Assembly (NCBI RefSeq): GCF_023015625.1
Contig: NZ_JALKAH010000003.1
Coordinates: forward strand, 496,001 to 560,000
DNA from: Yoonia sp. F2084L
GTDB lineage: Bacteria; Pseudomonadota; Alphaproteobacteria; Rhodobacterales; Rhodobacteraceae
Length of the DNA stretch: 64,000 nucleotides
Direction: 5' to 3'
Part shown: piece after piece, positions 42,820-50,881 of the stretch
Position numbering within the stretch: position 1 is the stretch's first letter
Layout: each line of letters opens with the position of its first letter
Notes under the pieces: generated by a model
What the model was told of the DNA's origin: nothing
The model's database searches: none
What the model saw: only the letters and a program-made list of their open reading frames with translations
Program-made: the position numbers and the translations under genes

Positions 42820-43587
42820 ATGACCGTTTACTTTATTGGAGCAGGGCCTGGTGATCCGGAGTTGCTGACCTTGAAGGCGGCGCGGATTATCGGGGCGTGC
42901 CCGGTTTGTCTTTATGCAGGATCTCTTGTGCCAGCCGAGGTAGTTGCCTGTGCCCCCGAAGGTGCGCTGGTGATGGATACCGCGCCAATGACGCTGGATG
43001 ACACCCACGGTGAGATTTTGAAGGCCCATGCGCAGGGACAGGATGTGGCCCGCGTGCATTCAGGTGATCCGTCGCTTTATGGCGCGATTGCTGAGCAAAT
43101 TCGGCGGTTGAAAGCGGATGGGATCGACTATCAGATCATACCCGGTGTGCCTGCTTATGCAGCTGCTGCGGCGGCTTTAGGGACCGAATTGACCGTGCCG
43201 GAGGTTGCGCAGTCGATCATTCTGACCCGGATGTCGATGAAATCAACCGGTATGCCTGCTGGTGAGACCCTTGAGAATTTTGCCCGTACCGGTGCCACAC
43301 TTGCGATCCATCTGGGTATTCGCGCGCTGCGCGAGATCGAGCGACAGTTGGCACCTCACTATGGCGAGGATTGCCCGGTGGCTGTGATTTACCGCGTCGG
43401 CTGGCCGGATCAGATGATCATTCGTGGCACGCTGATGGATGTCCGCGAGAAGGTGCGTGCGGCAAAAATCACCCGCACTGCGCTGATCCTTGTGGGTCCC
43501 GCCTTGTCTGATTCGCACGGGTTTCCTGACAGTGCCTTGTATGATGCGGCGAAACCGCATGTGTTGCGACCGCGCGTTAAGGCCTAG
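42820..43587 (+). CDS. cobM: Precorrin-4 C11-methyltransferase
   Basis: A 255-residue SAM methylase. MTVYFIGAGPGDPELLTLKAARII is the standard start, and VHSGDPSLYGAIAEQI and IPGVPAYAAAAAALGTELTVPEVAQSIILTRMSMKS are CobM/CbiF hallmarks. The open frame runs 64 codons upstream through a dispersed repeat and into cobJ, but CobM similarity begins at this ATG. Last gene of the plus-strand cobalamin block. Confidence 0.95.
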   Translation: MTVYFIGAGPGDPELLTLKAARIIGACPVCLYAGSLVPAEVVACAPEGALVMDTAPMTLDDTHGEILKAHAQGQDVARVHSGDPSLYGAIAEQIRRLKADGIDYQIIPGVPAYAAAAAALGTELTVPEVAQSIILTRMSMKSTGMPAGETLENFARTGATLAIHLGIRALREIERQLAPHYGEDCPVAVIYRVGWPDQMIIRGTLMDVREKVRAAKITRTALILVGPALSDSHGFPDSALYDAAKPHVLRPRVKA

Positions 43588-43676
43588 TTTTAAGGGGTTG
43601 CCGCAGTGCGGCGCATTTTGTCATTTAATTGTTAACCATGTAAGGGCATGTTCTAACTAACCTGGAGGGGTTTGTT

Positions 43677-44024
43677 ATGTATACGTTTTTGCCTGATGCG
43701 GTACGTCAGGGTTTGGAAGAAGCGCGGAAGGCTGCACTGAAGCGTAAGGATCGGCTTTCGGTCCATGATGGCGATGATACTTATCCTATTCGCCGGTTCT
43801 GGGATGGCGGCTTTGCGCTTGAACTGGATGGAACGGATCGTTTGCGCGGCCATGTCGATATTTATGACGGTCCCAAGCATCTTTACACCTGCCTTGTCGT
43901 GTCCTCGGTTGACGAGGATTTTGAGCGGGTGTTCGAGTTTAAGTGGGCAACACCAGTGGCGACCAAGCCTGCTGCGGATTTTGTCCGGCCAGATTTTGTG
44001 CCAGCCGGACTGATCGAGCAATAA
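43677..44024 (+). CDS. Hypothetical protein, 115 aa
   Basis: A 115-residue cytosolic protein I do not recognise (MYTFLPDAVRQGLEEARKAA, then DRLSVHDGDDTYPIRRFWDGGFALELDG and YDGPKHLYTCLVVSSVDED). The composition and codon use match the neighbours, and GGAGGGG stands 6 nt before the ATG, so it is very likely real. A helix then an antiparallel sheet are predicted by eye. The stop lies 4 bp from the convergent MalY-like gene. An AT-rich upstream region holds two TTAA half-sites three bases apart. Function unknown. Confidence 0.7.
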   Translation: MYTFLPDAVRQGLEEARKAALKRKDRLSVHDGDDTYPIRRFWDGGFALELDGTDRLRGHVDIYDGPKHLYTCLVVSSVDEDFERVFEFKWATPVATKPAADFVRPDFVPAGLIEQ

Positions 44025-44028
44025 ACCT

Positions 44029-45198
44029 CTACTGAAGGTCCGAGAATGCTGTTTGCAAACGCGCAACGGCGTCTTCAATCTGTGCTTTTGGCGCGCCAAG
44101 GTTGAACCGCAGGAAACTGTCGCCGCCTTTGCCGAATGTCGGCCCGTGGTTGGCGGCGATCTTCGCTTTGTCCTGCACCCGCGCTGTGAACTCTTCGCGT
44201 GACATGCCTGTGTTGGCAAAATCCACCCAAGCCAGATAGGTGGCCTCAAGGTTCATTGACGCCAGGCCAGGGATCGCGTTGACACCTGCGTCGAAAATCT
44301 TGCGGTTGGTGTCGAGGTACTCGCGCAATTTATCCACCCAGGCGGCCCCTTCAGGTGAATAGGCAGCGGTTGCCATGAACAGGCCAAAGCTATTGGCCGA
44401 TAGTCCCAGTGCGGCCATCCGCTTGGCAAACCTCGCGCGCAGATCAGGGTCTTCGATAATCACATTGCCCGAGTGGCTGCCTGCAATGTTGAAAGTCTTT
44501 GTGGTGGCTGTCATCATCACCAGTCGGTCGGTGATCCCGTCAATATGGCTCATCGGGATATGCGTGTGGCCGGGCATTGTCAGATCGTGGTGGATTTCGT
44601 CGGAGACGAGGATCAATTCGTGCCGCTTGGCGAAGGCCGCGACCGCTTGCAACTCGGCCTTGGTCCAGACCCGTCCACCGGGGTTATGGGGTGAGCAAAG
44701 GATCACCATCCGCTCGTTGCCCGTCATCTGCGCATCGTAGGCGGTAAAGTCCATTTCATAGCGGCCATCTGTGTTGACCAACGCGCATTCAACGACCTGT
44801 CGGTCGGCGGCGTCAATGACCCGTGCAAATGCGTGGTAGACTGGCGTGAACAAGACCACACCGTCGCCGGGGTTGGTGAAGGCGTCGATGCACATGGCCG
44901 TGCCATTGACGAGCCCATGCGTCGTGAAAATCCATGACGGGTCGATGGACCAACCGTGGCGTGTTTCCATCCACCACTGGATCGCTGCTTTGTATTTGCT
45001 GTCGTCGCCAAAGTAGCCATAGACGCCGTGATCGACCATATCCTGCACGGACTTCTGGATGCAGGGCGCGGCGGCGAATTCCATATCGGCCACCCACATT
45101 GAAATCCCCTCATCCGGGCTGACGCCATAAAGCGCCTCCATGCTGTCCCATTTGACACAGTGGGTGTTCCGGCGGTCGGGGGCGTGGTCGAATGTCAT
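44029..45198 (-). CDS. MalY/PatB family PLP-dependent cystathionine beta-lyase-like enzyme
   Basis: A 389-residue aminotransferase-fold lyase. The N-terminus WDSMEALYGVSPDEGISMWVADMEFAAAP is characteristic of the MalY/PatB group. PLP lysine is in TATTKTFNIAGSHSGNVI, and HNPGGRVWTKAEL and LVSDEIHHDLTMPGHTHIP give further contacts. It should cleave C-S bonds of cystathionine or cysteine conjugates, releasing a thiol, pyruvate and ammonia. I prefer the ATG with GGAG six nt upstream over one four codons earlier. In roseobacters such lyases can feed sulfur metabolism; no sulfur genes are adjacent. Confidence 0.9.
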   Translation of the reverse strand: MTFDHAPDRRNTHCVKWDSMEALYGVSPDEGISMWVADMEFAAAPCIQKSVQDMVDHGVYGYFGDDSKYKAAIQWWMETRHGWSIDPSWIFTTHGLVNGTAMCIDAFTNPGDGVVLFTPVYHAFARVIDAADRQVVECALVNTDGRYEMDFTAYDAQMTGNERMVILCSPHNPGGRVWTKAELQAVAAFAKRHELILVSDEIHHDLTMPGHTHIPMSHIDGITDRLVMMTATTKTFNIAGSHSGNVIIEDPDLRARFAKRMAALGLSANSFGLFMATAAYSPEGAAWVDKLREYLDTNRKIFDAGVNAIPGLASMNLEATYLAWVDFANTGMSREEFTARVQDKAKIAANHGPTFGKGGDSFLRFNLGAPKAQIEDAVARLQTAFSDLQ

Positions 45199-45255
45199 TG
45201 CGTACTCCATGTCTTAGCGGCGTCAGGCTAAGCACCAGCGGGCGGAGTGCAAGGG

Positions 45256-45462
45256 TTATTCCGGCAGTTCAAACAGATCGTGCACGCTGCAACCCAGCTC
45301 ATCTGCCAGCGTCAAGGCGAGGGTGGTTGACGGGGTAAACACGCCATTCTCGATGGTGTTGATGGTTTTGCGAGAGACGCCAACCAAATCCGCCAGTTCC
45401 GCTTGGGTCAGCTTGGCCTGCGCGCGATACGCGCGCAGGTGCACAATCAACTTTGCCGTCAT
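45256..45462 (-). CDS. Small XRE-type HTH transcriptional regulator
   Basis: A 68-residue stand-alone HTH_3 protein, MTAKLIVHLRAYRAQAKLTQAELADLVGVSRKTINTIENGVFTPSTTLALTLADELGCSVHDLFELPE. The form is like YozG/Xre-type repressors. It overlaps the membrane protein gene upstream by 4 nt (ATGA), the pair arrangement usual for such regulators and a DUF-type membrane partner. Two GTAAC-N6-GTTAC sites upstream of the pair are likely its operators, which would mean autoregulation. Confidence 0.9.
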   Translation of the reverse strand: MTAKLIVHLRAYRAQAKLTQAELADLVGVSRKTINTIENGVFTPSTTLALTLADELGCSVHDLFELPE

Positions 45463-45866
45463 TCAGCGCGCCCACGCATCACCGAAACGACGTAGTGCGC
45501 CGGTGGCACCGCGCCTAATACAGGCCCAAGCCAATAGAAGGCGATGGCTGGGTCCATGAGGTCTGTCAGGCTAAGCGCCAGAAATGCGATGAATACCCAA
45601 AGCACCGCCCAGAAGCCGAAGATCAGGCTGTCGCGATGGGCGGCGGTGTTTTGTTCGTCCCACGCCGCATCTGCTGCATCGGGGTAACGCAGGTGGAGCA
45701 CAACTGATAGCGCCGCATAGCCAAAAGCCACGGTGCCGATAATGCCCGCCCAGACTAAGCCCGATGGACCAACGGACAAGAACGCGGCGACCAAAGCGGC
45801 GATTGTCGTGACGACAATGGCTGCGCTGCCGAACAGGCGCGCGCGGCTGATAGGATTTGCAGACAT
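45459..45866 (-). CDS. Integral membrane protein paired with HTH regulator
   Basis: A 135-residue protein with four hydrophobic segments (SAAIVVTTIAALVAAFLSV, GLVWAGIIGTVAFGYAALSVVLHL, LIFGFWAVLWVFIAFLALSL, IAFYWLGPVLGAVPPAHYVVSV). No named domain is clear to me. It is co-transcribed with the small HTH regulator. In many bacteria such gene pairs couple a membrane sensor or an unknown function to the repressor. GAAGGAG stands before the ATG. Confidence 0.8.
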   Translation of the reverse strand: MSANPISRARLFGSAAIVVTTIAALVAAFLSVGPSGLVWAGIIGTVAFGYAALSVVLHLRYPDAADAAWDEQNTAAHRDSLIFGFWAVLWVFIAFLALSLTDLMDPAIAFYWLGPVLGAVPPAHYVVSVMRGRAE

Positions 45867-45889
45867 GACTTCTCCTTCTTTTTCTACGA

Positions 45890-45938
45890 GTAACCTTTGG
45901 GTTACATAGTGAGACCTGCATGTAACGTCAAGGTTACA
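45890..45938. promoter_or_regulatory. Two operator-like inverted repeats, GTAAC-N6-GTTAC
   Basis: Site 1, GTAACCTTTGGGTTAC (45890-45905), and site 2, TGTAACGTCAAGGTTACA (45921-45938), both read GTAAC-N6-GTTAC and are 32 bp apart, about three helical turns. They lie 24 bp upstream of the membrane-HTH gene pair and 47 bp upstream of def. They are the best candidates for HTH repressor binding and could also affect the deformylase operon. Confidence 0.65.
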
Positions 45939-45984
45939 TTTCGGCGACGTTGCATTTTGCCTGATTGCGGCCTAAATCACGGGC

Positions 45985-46506
45985 ATGGCTTTGCGAAATA
46001 TACTTATTCACCCCGACCCGCGTTTGAAGAAGGTGGCGACCCCTGTGGCGTCGGTCACGGATGAACTGCGCCGTCAGGCTGATGACATGTTAGAGACGAT
46101 GTATCACGCGCCCGGAATTGGTCTCGCTGCTCCGCAGATTGCGGTGATGAACCGGATGCTGGTGATGGACTGCGCCAAGGAAGATGACGCGACCCCGGAA
46201 CCGATGGTCTTGATCAACCCTGAGGTGGTTTGGACCTCGGAGGAACGCAACATCTATGACGAGGGCTGTTTGTCCATTCCCGAGCAATATGCCGAAGTGG
46301 AACGCCCCGCAGAGGTTGAGGTGACGTGGATGAACCTTGATGGCCAGACAAAGCGCGAGCGATTTGATGGACTGTGGGCCACCTGCGTGCAACATGAGAT
46401 CGACCACTTGGATGGCAAGCTGTTCATCGACTACCTCAAGCCGCTGAAACGCCAGCTGATCACCCGCAAGATGCAAAAGCTGAAACGTGAAATGGCGCGA
46501 GGTTAG
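45985..46506 (+). CDS. def: Peptide deformylase
   Basis: A 173-residue metallo-deformylase that removes the formyl group from nascent proteins. All three active-site motifs are intact: GIGLAAPQ (44-51), EGCLS with metal-ligand Cys95, and HEIDHL with His137, Glu138 and His141. It is first of three deformylase-type genes before fmt. The housekeeping copy is most likely this one. Confidence 0.95.
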   Translation: MALRNILIHPDPRLKKVATPVASVTDELRRQADDMLETMYHAPGIGLAAPQIAVMNRMLVMDCAKEDDATPEPMVLINPEVVWTSEERNIYDEGCLSIPEQYAEVERPAEVEVTWMNLDGQTKRERFDGLWATCVQHEIDHLDGKLFIDYLKPLKRQLITRKMQKLKREMARG

Positions 46507-46511
46507 GCGGG

Positions 46512-46973
46512 TTGGCTGTGCGTCCGCTGCGCTTTGAAGGTGATCCGGTTTTGTTGCAGACGGCAGCCGCCGTCGATCAGTTTGATGATGATCTGGCCGT
46601 GCTTGTCCGCGATATGTTTGAAACGATGTATGCCGCCCCCGGGCGTGGATTGGCCGCCCCACAGATAGGCGTCAGCCGCCGTGTGTTTGTGGTGGATACC
46701 GACTGGAAAGAGGCAGAGCCTGCGCCGATGATCTTTGTGAACCCGCAGATCACTGCGCGTGCGACACATGAAGTGCAGGGGACTGAAGCGTGTTTGTCTA
46801 TTCCGGGCAAAAGCTTTGATGTGATGCGTCCGGCTTGGGTTGAAGTGGCTTGGCAGGATTTGGATGGTACAGCGCAACAGGCCCGCTTTGACGGCGTGCA
46901 GGCGATCTGTGTTTGTCACGAGTTGGACCATTTGAACGGCCTTTTGATTACGCAGACAGGAACGTTGCAATGA
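46512..46973 (+). CDS. Peptide deformylase paralogue 2
   Basis: A 153-residue paralogue. GRGLAAPQ replaces GIGLAAPQ, with an Arg near the substrate pocket; EACLS keeps Cys94 but has Ala for Gly; HELDHL keeps His136, Glu137 and His140. So the metal site is complete and the protein may be active with changed specificity. It ends shortly after the HExxH helix and lacks the C-terminal tail of the first copy. It begins with TTG (or the GTG two codons later) 5 bp after def. Confidence 0.85.
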   Translation: MAVRPLRFEGDPVLLQTAAAVDQFDDDLAVLVRDMFETMYAAPGRGLAAPQIGVSRRVFVVDTDWKEAEPAPMIFVNPQITARATHEVQGTEACLSIPGKSFDVMRPAWVEVAWQDLDGTAQQARFDGVQAICVCHELDHLNGLLITQTGTLQ

Positions 46974-47470
46974 CACATCGACCGTTCGTGATGTGGCCGC
47001 ACCCGGCTCTGCGGACCCCCGCGGTGGCTGTTGATGGGATCACGGATGAGGTGCGCGCGATCTGGGATGAGATGATCATCGCCATGGATATGATGCCCGG
47101 CGTGGGCTTGGCCGCTCCGCAACTGGGGATCGGGACGGCTTTGGCGGTTGTTGATGCCTCACAAGAGCGGGGACAGGCGATCCGCATGGCGAACCCGATC
47201 ATTTTGCATAGCAGCGTAGAACCACGTGTGCATGAAGAAGGATCGCCCAATTTACCCGGTGTCTGGGCCAAGGTGACGCGGCCTCGTGCTGTGACCGTGC
47301 GGTTTCTGAATGCGGATGGGCAATGGGACCGGCAGGATTTTGTGGGCCTTTGGGCGACGTCGGTGCAGCACCAAATCGACCATTTGGCCGGGCGGATGTT
47401 TTTTGATCACCTGACGCGGGTGAAGCGGGATATGCTGATTAAGAAATCTGCCAAAATGCGGCGCGGCTAG
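46970..47470 (+). CDS. Degenerate peptide deformylase paralogue 3
   Basis: A 166-residue paralogue with a normal GVGLAAPQ (44-51), but the metal-ligand cysteine is lost (EGSPN, Ser92 where EGCLS is expected) and the general-base Glu is replaced by Gln (HQIDH, His134-Gln135). It cannot be a normal deformylase. A role in partner binding or regulation is possible. It overlaps paralogue 2 by 4 nt (ATGA). Sequence quality is otherwise intact, so it is a maintained variant rather than a pseudogene. Confidence 0.85.
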   Translation: MTHRPFVMWPHPALRTPAVAVDGITDEVRAIWDEMIIAMDMMPGVGLAAPQLGIGTALAVVDASQERGQAIRMANPIILHSSVEPRVHEEGSPNLPGVWAKVTRPRAVTVRFLNADGQWDRQDFVGLWATSVQHQIDHLAGRMFFDHLTRVKRDMLIKKSAKMRRG

Positions 47471-47479
47471 CGTCGGAAT

Positions 47480-47512
47480 GCCTCCGGCGGAAGTTTGATT
47501 GGACGAAGAAAG
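47480..47512 (+). repeat. CCTCCGGCGG-type dispersed repeat upstream of fmt
   Basis: Identical over 33 bases to the copy at 42773-42805 (GCCTCCGGCGGAAG, then TTTGATTGGACGAAGAAAG). It lies between the third deformylase gene and fmt and ends 9 bases before the fmt ATG. Confidence 0.75.
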
Positions 47513-47521
47513 TCGAAGCTC

Positions 47522-48421
47522 ATGCGAATAATCTTTATGGGAACGCCCGACTTTTCGGTGCCGGTTTTAGAGGCGCTTGTTGAGGCAGAACATGAGGTCG
47601 TGGCAGTTTACTGTCAGCCACCTCGTCCGGCGGGGCGTGGCAAGAAGGACCGTCCGTCATCGGTGCAGCTGCGCGCAGAGGCGTTGGGTTTGGAGGTGCG
47701 GCATCCTGTTTCGCTGAAAGGGGATGCAGAACAGGCGGAATTTGCGGCACTTGATGCCGATATCGCTGTGGTGGTCGCCTACGGCCTGATCTTGCCGCAG
47801 GCCATTTTGGATGCGCCCGCATATGGGTGCCTGAACATTCATGCCTCGCTTTTGCCGCGCTGGCGTGGGGCCGCGCCGATCCACCGCGCAATCATGGCGG
47901 GCGACGCCCGGACCGGCGTTTGTATTATGCAGATGGAGGCGGGGCTGGATACGGGCCCGGTTTTGCTGCGTGAAGCGACGGATATTGATGCGGAAGAAAC
48001 GACTGGCGCGTTGCATGGCCGGCTGTCGCGGATGGGGGCGGCGCTCGTGGTGCAGGCTTTGGCGCAGTTGCCTGATTTGGAACCGCAGGTGCAGCCGGAG
48101 GATGGCGTGACCTACGCTACCAAGATCGACAAGGCCGAGGCCCGCGTTGATTGGGCGCAGCCCGCAGTACAAGTGGATCGGCATATCCGTGGGCTGTCAC
48201 CCTTTCCAGGTGCGTGGTGTATGGTGGGTGAGCATCGGATCAAACTGCTGGGATCGCGCGTTGTCGAAGGTTCAGGTCCGCCGGGCGCTGTTCTAGATGG
48301 GTTTACCATTGCTTGCGGAGATGGCGCGGTTGAGGTCACGGTTGCTCAACGACCGGGCAAGAAGGCCATGCCGGCCCGAGAGATCCTCCAAGGGCTTGAT
48401 TTGAGCGATGTCCTGTGCTGA
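47522..48421 (+). CDS. fmt: Methionyl-tRNA formyltransferase
   Basis: A 299-residue enzyme that formylates initiator Met-tRNA with 10-formyl-tetrahydrofolate. [21 protein letters not shown] is the typical start, the catalytic site is in [26 protein letters not shown] (Asn, His), and AGLDTGPVL with the C-terminal anticodon-side domain follow. The ATG is chosen because homologues start here; the longer open frame includes the dispersed repeat. Together with the deformylase genes it forms the formyl cycle operon. Confidence 0.96.
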   Translation: MRIIFMGTPDFSVPVLEALVEAEHEVVAVYCQPPRPAGRGKKDRPSSVQLRAEALGLEVRHPVSLKGDAEQAEFAALDADIAVVVAYGLILPQAILDAPAYGCLNIHASLLPRWRGAAPIHRAIMAGDARTGVCIMQMEAGLDTGPVLLREATDIDAEETTGALHGRLSRMGAALVVQALAQLPDLEPQVQPEDGVTYATKIDKAEARVDWAQPAVQVDRHIRGLSPFPGAWCMVGEHRIKLLGSRVVEGSGPPGAVLDGFTIACGDGAVEVTVAQRPGKKAMPAREILQGLDLSDVLC

Positions 48422-48541
48422 TCCGCTCATCTGACAAGAGTGTCACGAATTGAACAGCATTTGCGAAAACCCGCTTGAGTGATGTTTTGCCCTTCTGGGT
48501 CAGAGTGTTATCAGGGGATTCGGAATTGCCAGGGTGAGAAT

Positions 48542-49342
48542 ATGACGTCTGTCACGAATGTAAGCCGCCGCACGTTTGCGGCGATGGCGCTGGCGAGCAC
48601 AGCGGCAGCCTGTGCGCCGCGTGTGCCGAGTGTCGAGATCGAGCCGCTGGTCTCGCGCGAGGCGTCGTTTATTGACGGCTACGGCCCCCTTGCAGATTCC
48701 GGATATGTGTTGCCCGGCATACCGTCCAAGTATCTGCAAGGCGTGAACCGGCGCAGGTCGGGGATTTACAATGGTGAAGCGGCGCCGAACACGTTGGATG
48801 TCGATCCTTACGCCAAGTTTTTGTACCATGTGCGTGAAGATGGGACGACAACCCGTTATCCTGTTGGTGTTGGGCGGGCTGGCCGGTCAATCCGGGGCAG
48901 CACAACGATGAAATTCATGCGCAAATGGCCGGGCTGGACGCCGACGCAAAACATGTTGCGCACCGAACCCGAAGTTTATGGTGATTTCCGTGCCGGTATT
49001 CCAGGTGGTTTGCGCAGCCCGCTGGGCGCGCGCGCGCTTTATCTGTTTCGTGGCGGGCGCGATACGCACTACCGTATTCACGGCACGAATGACCTTGAGT
49101 CTATTGGGAACTCTGGGTCAGCCGGGTGCATTCGCATGTTCAATCAGGATGTCATTCACCTTTATGACCAGATTGAGGCTCCGATGCAGGTTGTCATCCG
49201 GTCACCCGAGGAATCGCTGCGCGTTGACCCTGAAAACTTTGGCCGCGGGATTGAATTGCCGCCCAAGATCATCTCAGCAGAAGAACTGCTGGGCCCTGAA
49301 GCGGAGGCGTCTGACCGGCCGCCTGTGTTTGACGACGTATAA
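48542..49342 (+). CDS. L,D-transpeptidase (YkuD domain), exported
   Basis: A 266-residue cell-wall crosslinking enzyme. The N-terminus has a twin-arginine-like SRRTFAAMALASTAAAC, with a possible lipobox Cys24. The YkuD active site is HGTNDLESIGNSGSAGCIRMFNQDVIHLYDQI, with the catalytic Cys at about 196. It should form 3-3 peptidoglycan crosslinks or attach lipoproteins. The start is the ATG after GGGTGAGAAT. Single gene, downstream of fmt by 120 bp. Confidence 0.92.
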   Translation: MTSVTNVSRRTFAAMALASTAAACAPRVPSVEIEPLVSREASFIDGYGPLADSGYVLPGIPSKYLQGVNRRRSGIYNGEAAPNTLDVDPYAKFLYHVREDGTTTRYPVGVGRAGRSIRGSTTMKFMRKWPGWTPTQNMLRTEPEVYGDFRAGIPGGLRSPLGARALYLFRGGRDTHYRIHGTNDLESIGNSGSAGCIRMFNQDVIHLYDQIEAPMQVVIRSPEESLRVDPENFGRGIELPPKIISAEELLGPEAEASDRPPVFDDV

Positions 49343-49411
49343 ACCCTTTTCTTTATGGTCTGAGCGGGTCAAACTTGCGCCGGAAAGGGCCTGCCTGTGC
49401 GCGGCCTGACG

Positions 49412-49440
49412 TTGAAAATTATGACAACAGTGCTTACGTA
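49412..49440 (+). promoter_or_regulatory. Weak promoter candidate for the 49.5 kb cluster
   Basis: TTGAAA at 49412-49417 and TACGTA at 49435-49440 with a 17-bp spacer, 32 bp upstream of the coiled-coil gene ATG. The -10 box is a poor match, so this is tentative. Confidence 0.25.
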
Positions 49441-49472
49441 TCTGTTATCAAAGAAAAAATGAGGGATAGTAT

Positions 49473-50555
49473 ATGGCGAATTTTGAGACACAGATTAAGG
49501 ACAGCCAGGCACAAGTTGCCGAGGCACAAAGCAAGATTTCAGAGCTGACCAGCCGGATCGAAGTGGCGCGCACCAAAATGGCCGAAGGCACTGATATCTC
49601 AGTCGATATCGAAAACGCCAGCCTTGAGGACGTGCATGCCCATACCGAGCTGATGAACGCCAACATTGCTGAACTGATCATGGGTCTTGATGACGTCACA
49701 TCCGCCTTTTCCAAAGACTTTGACGAAATGCGATCCAAGACCGGCATGGAAAGCCTGATCGGGTTTTTCAGCAAGGGTAAGGCCGACAGCATGCGTCAGG
49801 AACGCATGCGCACCGCATCCATTGATGACAAATTACAGGATCTGATTAGCAAATCCGATGTGATCATGAAATTGCTTGAGGGTCAGTTGACTGTCCTGAA
49901 CGAGCAAAAGGTCAGCGTTGAGAAGAACCTTGGTGGTACGTTGGAAGAACGTGAAGTCACCGTGGGTGAACTGGAAGCATTGCGCGCCGATATTCTGGCG
50001 ATGGATCCCAAGATCATTGAACTTGAGAACAAGATTTCTGTTGAACAGGACGCCGCTGCACGTACCAAATTGGAAACCGAATTGGCCGCTTTGAACGGCA
50101 AGTACAATGAAATGGTCCAGAATGAACAGGTGCAGTTGGCGAAAAGCCAGACGCTTGAGCGCTACATCGAAAAGGGCAAGACCTGGATCGACAGTTTGCA
50201 GAACCAGGCGGCGACGCAGATGGTGCTGATCAACAAATTGCAGACGGATACCAAGCAGCGCGTTGTCCTTTACGATGCTTTGTCAAAGTCGTTGAAGACG
50301 GCACAGCAACAGGATGTGGCCCACCAGATCAACGAGATTGGTGTGAAGACCGATCAGGAAGCGCAATCAGCGATGGCGGCGATTGGATCGGCCACGAACG
50401 CTCGGATGACCGACATGCTGGAAGCGCATGAGGACCACATGGTCTTTGCCCGCGAAGTATTGGAGCAGAAGGCGAAAGCGGATGAACGCTTTGTGCGCCG
50501 ATTCCAGGAGATCGTGCGGAAGCATGACAGCAATCAGTATGGGGAACAAAGCTAG
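49473..50555 (+). CDS. Coiled-coil protein, TelA-like (unknown function)
   Basis: A 360-residue, largely helical protein. Residues 1-60 and 145-260 have strong heptad character (VAEAQSKISELTSRIEVARTKMAEG, AALNGKYNEMVQNEQVQLAKSQTLERYIEKGKTWIDSL). The later part (ATQMVLINKLQTDTKQRVVLYDALSKSLKTAQQQDVAHQI) recalls the toxic-anion-resistance TelA family, although the similarity is partial. It has no signal peptide. GAGGGA stands 6 nt before the ATG. First gene of the eight-gene cluster to 56837. TelA membership needs a profile search. Confidence 0.75.
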   Translation: MANFETQIKDSQAQVAEAQSKISELTSRIEVARTKMAEGTDISVDIENASLEDVHAHTELMNANIAELIMGLDDVTSAFSKDFDEMRSKTGMESLIGFFSKGKADSMRQERMRTASIDDKLQDLISKSDVIMKLLEGQLTVLNEQKVSVEKNLGGTLEEREVTVGELEALRADILAMDPKIIELENKISVEQDAAARTKLETELAALNGKYNEMVQNEQVQLAKSQTLERYIEKGKTWIDSLQNQAATQMVLINKLQTDTKQRVVLYDALSKSLKTAQQQDVAHQINEIGVKTDQEAQSAMAAIGSATNARMTDMLEAHEDHMVFAREVLEQKAKADERFVRRFQEIVRKHDSNQYGEQS

Positions 50556-50575
50556 GCTGGTCAGGAGTAGGTGGT

Positions 50576-50881
50576 TTGACTGTTAGAACGCGAACTATGC
50601 TCTGTCTGATCGTTGGTTTCCTTCTACTGTTGCATGCGATGTCTGTGCAGCCGGGCCAAAACAACGGCGTCCCACTCTCTTTCTTGATTGGTGCTCCTAT
50701 GTTTCTGTGGTTTGGAGTTTGTGTGCCAGTGTTTAGAACGATCATTGGCGGACTAGCCCACGCAGATGAAGGGTCGAACGCATACTTGATGGACCGGTTT
50801 CGAAACTCTTGTGATGGGCCGCTTGGTCGATTTTGGATGTGGTTTGTCGGATCCGACCGTAACGGAAACCTTCGTCCATGA
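50576..50881 (+). CDS. Small membrane protein in the AAA+ cluster
   Basis: A 101-residue protein with two hydrophobic segments (TMLCLIVGFLLLLHAMSV and FLIGAPMFLWFGVCVPVFRTIIGG). It begins at TTG with AGGAG upstream; the in-frame ATG at 50597 is the alternative. It overlaps the next gene by 4 nt (ATGA). The G+C is visibly lower than its neighbours. Function unknown. Confidence 0.65.
   Translation: MTVRTRTMLCLIVGFLLLLHAMSVQPGQNNGVPLSFLIGAPMFLWFGVCVPVFRTIIGGLAHADEGSNAYLMDRFRNSCDGPLGRFWMWFVGSDRNGNLRP

Noticed and set aside
43625-43635. CtrA site upstream of the 115-aa hypothetical
   Set aside because: Two TTAA half-sites are present but only three bases apart instead of seven.
46970-47470. Third deformylase as a pseudogene
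   Set aside because: The frame is intact, has normal codon use, an ATGA coupling and a preserved GVGLAAPQ, which is more consistent with a maintained variant.
50576-50881. Spurious ORF in the AAA+ cluster
   Set aside because: Kept as a gene because it has AGGAG upstream, two clear membrane helices and a 4-nt overlap with the next gene.
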